From an uncultured Bacteroidota bacterium (lineage in GTDB: Bacteria > Bacteroidota > Bacteroidia > Chitinophagales > Chitinophagaceae), in contig CAMPKR010000055.1 of assembly GCA_946887345.1 (NCBI GenBank), positions 1-10,644 on the forward strand: DNA of 10,644 nt, read 5' to 3'. The notes beneath the pieces were generated by a model. It had not been told where the DNA came from. It did not search any database and saw only the letters and a program-made list of their open reading frames with translations. Below are positions 1 through 5,241 of the stretch, piece after piece. The number at the start of each line of letters is the position of its first letter. The stretch's first letter is position 1. A program made the translations under genes and the position numbers.

Positions 1-112
1 CGGTAACAAAACCGGTAATGAGCGGTAAAGAATCGGTAACAAAAAAACAAGGAATCCAGTATTGGCGCGGCTTTCCGCCGCCCGGAAATTTCAAAACCGG
101 TAATAACGGTAG
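1..112. repeat. Cluster of CGGTAA motifs with a 13-bp direct repeat
   Basis: CGGTAA occurs at 1, 13, 23, 34 and 98, and CGGTAG at 107. The first four are spaced 10-12 bp apart, about one helical turn. The 13-mer CAAAACCGGTAAT occurs at 7-19 and again at 92-104. The copies fall in different phases of the only open + frame, which argues against an amino-acid repeat and for a non-coding element. The function is unknown. It lies 60-170 bp upstream of the lipoprotein start at 175, so it could be a regulatory array or simply a degenerate minisatellite. Confidence 0.6.
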
Positions 113-131
113 TGAGGCGGGGTTTTCGTAG
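3..131 (+). other. Open frame entering from the left edge; possible C-terminal tail of an upstream gene
   Basis: This + frame stays open from the window edge to a TAG at 129-131 (42 codons). The other two + frames hit stops within the first 30 bases. The encoded tail is rich in Lys, Gly, Thr and Ser with a short aromatic-proline patch (WRGFPPP), and I recognise no domain. It could be the end of a gene lying mostly outside the window, or chance, because the DNA repeats here do not respect the frame. The stop is 43 bp before the next gene's start, an ordinary spacing for co-directional genes. Confidence 0.2.
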
Positions 132-174
132 ATTTACCCGGGATAAATCAGGGTATAATAGTTTGAAGAATAAC

Positions 175-1017
175 ATGAGTATAAAGCATTTGGCTTGCCT
201 GCTACTGGCTGCCTCAACATTATTCGTCACCGCATGCGGTGACGGGGACACGGCCGGAGAAACCACAGGGGAGACCGCTGAAACCACCGAAAGCCGGGTA
301 CCTGCCGTTATCAATTACGAGATTGTAAAAGAATACCCGCACGATCACACCGCATTTACAGAGGGGCTGCAGTACGTGGATGGGCATATATATGAAAGCA
401 CGGGTCAGTACGGCGAGTCGGACATACGAAAAACTGACCTGGAAACGGGGAAGGTGCTACAGAAAACAAAGATGGATGGGAAGTATTTTGGTGAAGGGCT
501 CACAGTGCTGAACGGTAAGATATACCAGCTTACCTACCGCGAGCAAACAGGTATAATATATGATCAGAAAACACTGAAGCAGGTAGGCACCTTTACTTTC
601 CCGAACCGGGAAGGCTGGGGGATGACAACGGATGGTACCCATCTTATTTATGATGATGGCAGCCATATCCTCTACTTTATGGACCCGAATACTTTTAAAG
701 AAGTGAAACGCATAGAGGTGCTTGACGAAAGAGGGCAGGTGCAGGCGCTGAATGAACTGGAGTACATTAAGGGTTTTATCTACGCCAACCAGTGGCAGAC
801 GGACTATATCTACAAGATAGACCCCGCAACAGGTAAGGTAGTTGGCAGGGCCAATCTTTTTGACCTGCGCCAGAAGACGGGAATTCCGTATCCGCTGATG
901 AATGATGAATCAGCGCCGGAGGTAATGAATGGTATAGCCTACGATGCAGCGGGCAACCGCATCTTTGTGACGGGTAAGAACTGGCCAAAGCTGATAGAGG
1001 TGAAGCTGGATAACTAA
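175..1017 (+). CDS. Glutaminyl-peptide cyclotransferase (glutamine cyclotransferase), lipoprotein
   Basis: This 280-residue protein matches the beta-propeller glutamine cyclotransferase family, which turns N-terminal glutamine of peptides or proteins into pyroglutamate with release of ammonia. I chose ATG 175 because it opens directly into a lipoprotein signal peptide: a basic start, a hydrophobic stretch, and a lipobox ending VTAC with Cys21. A longer frame from GTG 112 would place 21 charged residues before this signal. A Thr/Glu-rich linker covers residues 22-43. Family signatures follow in order: HDHTAFTEGL (57-65), YESTG (73-77), FGEGL (105-109), WGMTTDG (148-154), NELEYIKGFIYANQW (193-207), NGIAYD (252-257) and IFVTGKNWP (263-271). 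The length is normal for the family. The enzyme should be anchored at the periplasmic or outer membrane. The next gene is 77 bp downstream and no functional link is visible. Confidence 0.9.
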   Translation: MSIKHLACLLLAASTLFVTACGDGDTAGETTGETAETTESRVPAVINYEIVKEYPHDHTAFTEGLQYVDGHIYESTGQYGESDIRKTDLETGKVLQKTKMDGKYFGEGLTVLNGKIYQLTYREQTGIIYDQKTLKQVGTFTFPNREGWGMTTDGTHLIYDDGSHILYFMDPNTFKEVKRIEVLDERGQVQALNELEYIKGFIYANQWQTDYIYKIDPATGKVVGRANLFDLRQKTGIPYPLMNDESAPEVMNGIAYDAAGNRIFVTGKNWPKLIEVKLDN

Positions 1018-1094
1018 TGGTCTGAACCGGGATTTGGGGAGATTAAGGGATTGACCGGGCCGTGTTTATTACATTCTAGTTCTGGAAAATAATC

Positions 1095-1421
1095 ATGCAG
1101 ATAACTAAGGGCTTTTACTACCACTACAAACATGATCCATCAGGTGAGGTCAACAACTATGCTTACGAGGTGTTGGGTGTAGGCTATCATACTGAAAAGG
1201 AAGAGGTATCGCCTGATAAATATGTAGTGGTGTATCGGGCACTGTATGAATCCGGTTCTTACGTGGATGGAAAAATGTTTGCGATACGGCCCTATGGTAT
1301 GTTTACGGAGCAAGTGGAGGTGAAGGGGGTTAGTGTTCCCAGGTTCCGGCTTATTACAGACGAAGCTGTAATAGAGGAATTGAGGAAGATAAGGGATAAG
1401 ATGTATTTGGAATCTGTTTGA
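1095..1421 (+). CDS. DUF1653 domain protein
   Basis: This is a 108-residue soluble protein with no signal peptide. The layout matches DUF1653: an N-terminal G-x-Y-x-H-Y (FYYHYKHD, 7-14), then YEVLGVGYHTE (24-34), VVVYRALYE (44-52), the RPYGMF patch (65-70), and VPRFRLI (81-87). The family is widespread and uncharacterised, so no reaction is assigned. The C-terminal helix (about 88-106) goes slightly beyond the core domain. The stop is 13 bp before the next ATG, so it may be co-transcribed with the Cys-rich lipoprotein gene, but that is only positional. A frame on the opposite strand overlaps most of this gene and looks like a shadow. Confidence 0.85.
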   Translation: MQITKGFYYHYKHDPSGEVNNYAYEVLGVGYHTEKEEVSPDKYVVVYRALYESGSYVDGKMFAIRPYGMFTEQVEVKGVSVPRFRLITDEAVIEELRKIRDKMYLESV

Positions 1422-1434
1422 TAAACGACAAGGA

Positions 1435-1866
1435 ATGAAACGTTTGATATTTATACTTATAGCGACGGTTTTGGCGATAACAGCCTGCAATAGCCCTAAA
1501 CCTGAAAACAAGACGGACGTAGAAAAAGCAGGCTGTTCTGATGGTTGCTGCAAAGCGAAACATAAAAAGGTAAAACTGGCCTGCAAACTGCATTCTGACG
1601 AACTGAGAAAAAGGAAAGAGACAGTTCTTGCCAGCCTGAAAGCGCAGGTGCGGGAAAAGAAAGAGTTAGCCGACGGCTACGCCTTTAAGTTTTCAGGATC
1701 AGACACGACCATTGATGAGCTGACGGAGTTTATAAAAACAGAGCGTGAATGTTGCGAATTCTTCACGTTTGATCTTTCCATAGCGGGAGATAAGAATGAA
1801 GCCTGGCTACAGCTTACGGGGCCTGAGGGTGCAAAGGATTTCATCACATCTGAACTGGGCCTGTAG
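1435..1866 (+). CDS. Cys-rich lipoprotein with an ERECCEFF-type domain, next to arsR
   Basis: This 143-residue protein starts with a lipoprotein signal (hydrophobic residues 4-17, lipobox ITAC, Cys18). A short linker carries CSDGCCKAKHKK (Cys34, Cys38, Cys39), followed by Cys50 and a folded C-terminal region of about 95 residues. That region holds DGYAFKF (80-86), a helix ending TERECCEFFTF (102-112, Cys106-Cys107) and WLQLTGPEGAKDF (124-136). I recognise the ERxCCxFxxF plus LTGPEG layout from small uncharacterised bacterial proteins but know no assigned function. The paired cysteines suggest soft-metal or metalloid binding outside the cytoplasm, which would fit arsR starting 80 bp downstream; this is inference. 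The gene lies 5' of the ArsR operator, so it may belong to the preceding transcript rather than the ArsR regulon. Lipid anchoring is well supported; function is not. Confidence 0.85.
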   Translation: MKRLIFILIATVLAITACNSPKPENKTDVEKAGCSDGCCKAKHKKVKLACKLHSDELRKRKETVLASLKAQVREKKELADGYAFKFSGSDTTIDELTEFIKTERECCEFFTFDLSIAGDKNEAWLQLTGPEGAKDFITSELGL

Positions 1867-1903
1867 CAGTGCCTGTTTAATAATTTACCTGCCATAGAGA
1901 AAA

Positions 1904-1911
1904 TTTATTTG
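1904..1911 (+). promoter_or_regulatory. Possible -7 element of the arsR promoter
   Basis: TTTATTTG matches the Bacteroidota -7 consensus TAnnTTTG except for one base. It would place transcription start near 1916-1920, with the ArsR palindrome just downstream, a sensible arrangement for repression. No good TTG-type -33 box is seen, so the call is weak. Confidence 0.3.
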
Positions 1912-1926
1912 TCAGATTGATCATTA

Positions 1927-1942
1927 ATCGTAATTTTACGAT
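1927..1942. promoter_or_regulatory. Putative ArsR operator O1
   Basis: ATCGTAA-TT-TTACGAT is an inverted repeat with perfect 7-bp arms around a 2-bp centre. It ends 4 bp before the arsR ATG at 1947. ArsR/SmtB repressors typically bind such AT-rich 12-2-12-like or shorter palindromes near their own start. A related sequence sits before arsM at 2296. Repression relieved by arsenite is inferred from family knowledge. Confidence 0.75.
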
Positions 1943-1946
1943 AGAT

Positions 1947-2276
1947 ATGGGTGCAACTAAAACAGCTCTATTTACTAAAAAGCAGAATGAACTGGCTGCC
2001 ATGGCCAAGGCGCTGGCTCATCCTGCACGGATTGCCATATTGCAAGAGCTCATCAGGGCCAGGGCTTGCGTATGTGGCAGCCTGGTAGAAGAGCTGGGAC
2101 TGGCACAGGCCACCATCTCGCAACACCTGAAAGAACTGAAACAAGTAGGATTGATACAAGGCAACATAGAAGGTACCAGTGTATGCTATTGCATTAACCC
2201 GAAAGTGTGGCTGCAGTACAAAGAATTCTTCACGCTGTTCTTTAAGGAGTTGCCTGATAACGGGGCTTGTTGCTGA
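1947..2276 (+). CDS. arsR: ArsR/SmtB-family metalloregulator
   Basis: This is a 109-residue winged-helix repressor. I prefer ATG 1947 over TTG 1917 because the earlier start would put the operator palindrome inside the coding region. A dimerisation helix covers about 12-38 (AKALAHPARIAILQEL). The metalloid site of classical ArsR is visible as ACVCGSL (Cys41, Cys43), though the third Cys found in the E. coli protein is Leu46 here. The recognition helix lies in LAQATISQHLKELKQVGLI (52-70) and the wing in IQGNIEGTSVCYCI (70-83, Cys80, Cys82). The protein ends in GACC (Cys108, Cys109). It should bind the palindromes at 1927 and 2296 and release them when arsenite or antimonite binds its cysteines. 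It sits 56 bp before arsM. The family call is firm; arsenic as inducer is strongly supported by arsM and arsC. Confidence 0.93.
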   Translation: MGATKTALFTKKQNELAAMAKALAHPARIAILQELIRARACVCGSLVEELGLAQATISQHLKELKQVGLIQGNIEGTSVCYCINPKVWLQYKEFFTLFFKELPDNGACC

Positions 2277-2295
2277 TATTTTTTTGACCGTATCT

Positions 2296-2311
2296 ATCGT
2301 AATATTGCAAT
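2296..2311. promoter_or_regulatory. Putative ArsR operator O2, upstream of arsM
   Basis: ATCGTAATATTGCAAT repeats the ATCGTAA half-site of O1 and is a degenerate palindrome (6 of 8 pairs match). It lies in the 56-bp arsR-arsM gap, 21 bp before the arsM ATG. The copy suggests that arsM and the genes after it have their own ArsR-controlled promoter, or that O2 strengthens repression from the arsR promoter. Its weaker symmetry predicts weaker binding than O1. Confidence 0.6.
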
Positions 2312-2332
2312 TAAATTAAAAAACTAATAAAA

Positions 2333-3169
2333 ATGAACACCGAACAGGAACTGAAGGAACTGGTAAGGCAGAAATATAGTGAAATAGCCAACCAGGATAA
2401 AGATACCAACGCTGCGTCTTGCTGCGGGTCGGGCTGCTGCAGCACCGAAGTATACAATATAATGAGCGATGACTACACCAAACTGGAGGGATACAACCCG
2501 GATGCAGATCTCGGACTTGGTTGCGGGTTGCCCACAGAATTTGCGCAGATAAAACCCGGCGATGTAGTAATAGACCTGGGAAGCGGCGCTGGCAACGACT
2601 GCTTTATTGCCCGCTCTCAAACCGGCGAAACAGGGAAGGTAATAGGCATCGATTTTACAGAAGCTATGATTGCCAAAGCACGCGCTAATGCAGAAAAGCT
2701 CGGCTTTAACAATGTTGAATTCAGGCAGGGAGATATAGAGAAGATGCCGGTTACAGCAAAGGTTGCTGACGTAGTGGTAAGTAACTGTGTGCTGAATCTT
2801 GTGCCTAATAAAAAGAACGTGGTCAACGAAATATTCAGGGTACTGAAAGCGCGCGGACATTTTAGTATATCGGATATAGTGCTGGTGGGTGAGCTACCTG
2901 CCAACCTGAAGCAAGCCGCTGAAATGTATGCAGGCTGCGTGAGCGGGGCGATACAGAAAGACGAATACCTTGGATTGATAAAGGAAGCGGGTTTTGAGTC
3001 CGTTACCGTTCAGAAAGAAAAAGCAATCCATATACCGGATGATATACTGGGCAACTACATGAGTGCTGAAGAGATAGCTGCTTTCAGGAAAAGTGATGTT
3101 GGTATCTATAGTGTTACAGTGTTTGCACGCAAACCGGATTGTTGCGACCCCGAAACAGGTTGCTGTTAA
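2333..3169 (+). CDS. arsM: Arsenite S-adenosylmethionine methyltransferase (ArsM)
   Basis: This 278-residue cytoplasmic enzyme transfers methyl groups from S-adenosylmethionine to arsenite, giving methylated and eventually volatile arsenicals. The class I methyltransferase fold is clear: motif I VIDLGSGAGNDCFIA (79-93), acidic loop GIDFTEAMI (105-113), GDIEKMP (133-139) and SNCVLNLV (150-157). The family's arsenic-binding cysteines are seen as Cys64 (LGLGCGLP), Cys152 (SNCV) and Cys202 (YAGCVSGA). The N-terminus has a further CCGSGCC cluster (30-36), and the C-terminus ends DCCDPETGCC (269-278); such tails occur in some ArsM proteins but their role is uncertain. The length is typical of compact bacterial ArsM. 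The leader is A-rich without a Shine-Dalgarno sequence. A membrane-protein gene follows after 18 bp, then arsC, so the three form one probable operon under ArsR control. Confidence 0.95.
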   Translation: MNTEQELKELVRQKYSEIANQDKDTNAASCCGSGCCSTEVYNIMSDDYTKLEGYNPDADLGLGCGLPTEFAQIKPGDVVIDLGSGAGNDCFIARSQTGETGKVIGIDFTEAMIAKARANAEKLGFNNVEFRQGDIEKMPVTAKVADVVVSNCVLNLVPNKKNVVNEIFRVLKARGHFSISDIVLVGELPANLKQAAEMYAGCVSGAIQKDEYLGLIKEAGFESVTVQKEKAIHIPDDILGNYMSAEEIAAFRKSDVGIYSVTVFARKPDCCDPETGCC

Positions 3170-3187
3170 CTGAGAGCCAATAAAAAA

Positions 3188-3349
3188 ATGAAGCAAAATA
3201 TAGCAGCCTACCTTGGGAGGCATAAGCGATTCGGAATTATCCTGCTTGGCATCATAACGCTGAACATGATCTATGGATTTGACCCGAGGTTCACTGTCAT
3301 TAACCTGTTATGGATCGCCATAAGTGTGATAAAAATAGACAGGGTATGA
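3188..3349 (+). CDS. Small two-helix membrane protein between arsM and arsC
   Basis: A 53-codon frame starts at ATG 3188, 18 bp after the arsM stop, and ends at TGA 3347-3349. Its stop overlaps the arsC start as ATGA, a common sign of translational coupling. The N-terminus is basic (LGRHKRFG, 9-16). Two hydrophobic segments follow, about 15-31 (FGIILLGIITLNMIYGF) and 35-48 (FTVINLLWIAISVI), joined by a short DPR turn, and the protein ends KIDRV. The basic start suggests the first residues stay in the cytoplasm, with both ends inside. I do not recognise a family. No cysteines are present, so direct arsenite binding through thiols is unlikely. It fills the arsM-arsC gap in the same frame direction and with tight spacing, which supports a real gene. 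It is too short to be an ArsB or Acr3 permease. Confidence 0.7.
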   Translation: MKQNIAAYLGRHKRFGIILLGIITLNMIYGFDPRFTVINLLWIAISVIKIDRV

Positions 3350-3735
3350 AAAAAGTTCTTTTTGTATGTATAGAGAACAGCAATCGCAGCCAGATGGCAC
3401 AGGCATTTGCTTATATCTACGGCGCGGGCAAGGTGCTGGGGTTCAGCGCCGGCTCGCGCCCTTCAGGTAGGATAAATCCCAGGGCTATAGCAGCAATGCA
3501 GGAGCTGGGTTATGATCTTAGCGGGCATAGCAGCAAAAGCCTGGACGAGGTAAAGGATGAAGCGCCTTTTGATGCCGTAGTGACTATGGGCTGTGGCGAT
3601 GCGTGCCCATGGATGCCTGCCGGGGAGCATATAGACTGGCAGATACCGGACCCGAGGGAAATGGAAACGGAGCAGTTTAATGAAGTTCGGGATCAAATAG
3701 GGAGATTGGTGAAGGAGCTCGTTATACGGCTATAA
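3346..3735 (+). CDS. arsC: Arsenate reductase, low-molecular-weight phosphatase type
   Basis: This 129-residue protein reduces arsenate to arsenite, which ArsM can then methylate. The start ATG 3346 places the phosphatase P-loop where the family has it: KKVLFVCIENSNRSQMA, with nucleophile Cys8 and Arg14-Ser15 (C-x5-R-S). A longer frame from 3310 adds 12 polar residues before the first beta strand and overlaps the small membrane gene, so I rejected it. SAGSRPSG (34-41) and INPRAIAAM (43-51) are typical. The resolving cysteines lie in TMGCGDACP (Cys83, Cys87), with only three residues between them, unlike the wider spacing of S. aureus ArsC. IPDPRE (100-105) carries the likely general acid Asp102. 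The electron donor (thioredoxin or a low-molecular-weight thiol) cannot be told from this. A terminator hairpin follows 17 bp after the stop. Confidence 0.92.
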   Translation: MKKVLFVCIENSNRSQMAQAFAYIYGAGKVLGFSAGSRPSGRINPRAIAAMQELGYDLSGHSSKSLDEVKDEAPFDAVVTMGCGDACPWMPAGEHIDWQIPDPREMETEQFNEVRDQIGRLVKELVIRL

Positions 3736-3752
3736 TTGAACAAAAAACGAAA

Positions 3753-3768
3753 CCGCCCGGATGGGCGG
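3753..3768. terminator. Bidirectional intrinsic terminator between convergent operons
   Basis: CCGCCC-GGAT-GGGCGG forms a perfect 6-bp GC stem with a 4-base loop. On the + strand it follows arsC and runs into CTTCTCT, a weak U-tract. On the - strand it is followed by TTTCGTTTTTTG, a better one, 28 bp after the outer-membrane factor stop. It most likely ends both transcripts. Confidence 0.8.
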
Positions 3769-3795
3769 CTTCTCTAAATGCCGTAGCGCTACTAC

Positions 3796-5241
3796 CTACT
3801 TCCACCCGCCACCCAGGGCTTTATAGATATTCACCACTGCATTCATCTGCTGTTTCCGGGTTTCAATAAGTTCGAATTTTGATTCGATAGCATCGCGTTG
3901 GGTCATAAGGACCTCCATATAATCGGCTCGTGCAGAGCGAAACAGATCGTTGGAAATTTCGATAGACTGAATGAGCGCCTGCACCTGCTGTTGCCGGAGC
4001 GCATAGCTTTTTTCCAGGTTGCCGATCTTAGCCATTTGGTTGGCTACTTCCGTATAGGCGTTAAGGATAGTACGCTCATAGTTGTAGACTGCCTGCACCT
4101 GTCTGGCGTTTGCGCTGTAGTATTCTGCTTTAATGGCGTTCCTGTTGATCAAGGGCGCTACGAGGTCGCCGGCAAGAGAGTAGAGCATCGATTCAGGCGT
4201 CTTAAGGACATAGGAGGGGTTGAAGGCCTGGTAACCAACAGCGGCGGAAATATCCAGTGAGGGATAGAACTTTGCCCTGGCCACTTTTACATCCAGTTTA
4301 GCTGCCGCCAGGTCCTGTTCGGCCCGTTTAATATCGGGGCGGTTTGCCAGTAGCTGAGCCGGGATACCTATCTGCACGGAAGCAGGAAGAGAATTGCTCA
4401 GAGCTTTTTCATTCCTGGCGATGGGCTGAGGATAGCGGCCCAGCAGGAAATTGATCCTGTTCTCTGTTTCGGTTATTCTTTGCTGTATATCGAATTGAAG
4501 GCTTTTGGTCTTCAAAACTTCTGCCTCAAATTTGCGGACCGCAAGTTCGGTAGCACGCGCGGCAGCTTTTTGAAGCTTTACAACCTCCAGGGCATTGCCC
4601 TGGATCCCGATATTCTGCTTTACCATATCCAACTGATTATCCAGTGCCAGTAATTCATAGTAGGAATTGGCTACTTCTGCTATCAAATTGGTGATCACGA
4701 AGTTCTTTCCCTCAACAGATGCAAAATAGCGGGAGAGAGCTGCTTTTTTTGCGTTGTGTAGTTTACGCCATATATCAAGTTCCCAATGGGCGGTGAGGCC
4801 AATAAAATAGTCCTGCAATGGTTCTGGCATTTTTTTTCCAGGTTCTATCCCGGTATTTGCTTCCATTGCTCCGATATTAGTGAAGCGCGAGACCTTTTCC
4901 ATACCTGCGCCTGCCTGTATGCCTGCAAAAGGAAGATATTCTCCTTTGCGACTGCGTACCTCGCTCTGGGCAATGATTATTTCCTGGAAGGTAATATTCA
5001 ATTCCTGGTTAGCGGCAAGTGCGGTATCTATAAGAGCCACAAGGTACTGATCGGAGAAATAAGTTCTCCAGTTGATAGCGGCTATACTGGTAGTATCATT
5101 CTGTTTACTATCTGCAACGGGATAGACCGCAGGGACCGACCTGTTTTCAGTTTTATTGATAACGGCAGGGAGTTTGCAAGCCGTGAAACCAATGCTAAGG
5201 CATATTATGCCGGTATGTATAATTGTTCGTCTTTTACACAT
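3796..5241 (-). CDS. Outer-membrane efflux lipoprotein (TolC/OprM-like, NodT family)
   Basis: This 481-residue protein is the exit duct of the tripartite pump encoded with it. A lipoprotein signal ends in GFTAC (Cys22). Two outer-membrane efflux repeats follow. The first covers about 60-265 and includes WELDIWRKL (153-161), a hallmark of the family. The second covers about 295-475, opening with LLANRPDIKRAEQDLAAAK (297-315) and YPSLDISAAVGY (326-337). Long heptad-like helices between these form the periplasmic barrel. The C-terminal LGGGWK is the usual family ending. The length is standard. Its ATG overlaps the pump gene's stop by 8 bp, so translation is probably coupled. It is last in the operon and is followed by the shared terminator. 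Confidence 0.93.
   Translation of the reverse strand: MCKRRTIIHTGIICLSIGFTACKLPAVINKTENRSVPAVYPVADSKQNDTTSIAAINWRTYFSDQYLVALIDTALAANQELNITFQEIIIAQSEVRSRKGEYLPFAGIQAGAGMEKVSRFTNIGAMEANTGIEPGKKMPEPLQDYFIGLTAHWELDIWRKLHNAKKAALSRYFASVEGKNFVITNLIAEVANSYYELLALDNQLDMVKQNIGIQGNALEVVKLQKAAARATELAVRKFEAEVLKTKSLQFDIQQRITETENRINFLLGRYPQPIARNEKALSNSLPASVQIGIPAQLLANRPDIKRAEQDLAAAKLDVKVARAKFYPSLDISAAVGYQAFNPSYVLKTPESMLYSLAGDLVAPLINRNAIKAEYYSANARQVQAVYNYERTILNAYTEVANQMAKIGNLEKSYALRQQQVQALIQSIEISNDLFRSARADYMEVLMTQRDAIESKFELIETRKQQMNAVVNIYKALGGGWK

Noticed and set aside
66..80. GCGG-CTTT-CCGC hairpin as a terminator
   Set aside because: The stem is only 4 bp and no T-run follows on either strand.
154..159. 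TATAAT before the cyclotransferase as a -10 box
   Set aside because: Bacteroidota primary promoters use a different -7 element, and the site is only 15 bp from the start codon with no matching upstream box.
112..174. GTG start giving the cyclotransferase 21 extra residues
   Set aside because: The lipoprotein signal begins at ATG 175; charged extra residues in front of it would be unusual.
1140..1586. Open frame antisense to the DUF1653 and Cys-rich lipoprotein genes
   Set aside because: It runs across two well-supported genes and the short gap between them, with no recognisable domain.
1917..1946. TTG start for arsR
   Set aside because: It would place the operator palindrome inside the coding region and adds residues not seen in the family.
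3310..3345. Upstream ATG for arsC
   Set aside because: It adds polar residues before the first beta strand and overlaps the small membrane gene; ATG 3346 fits the family start and gives the ATGA overlap.
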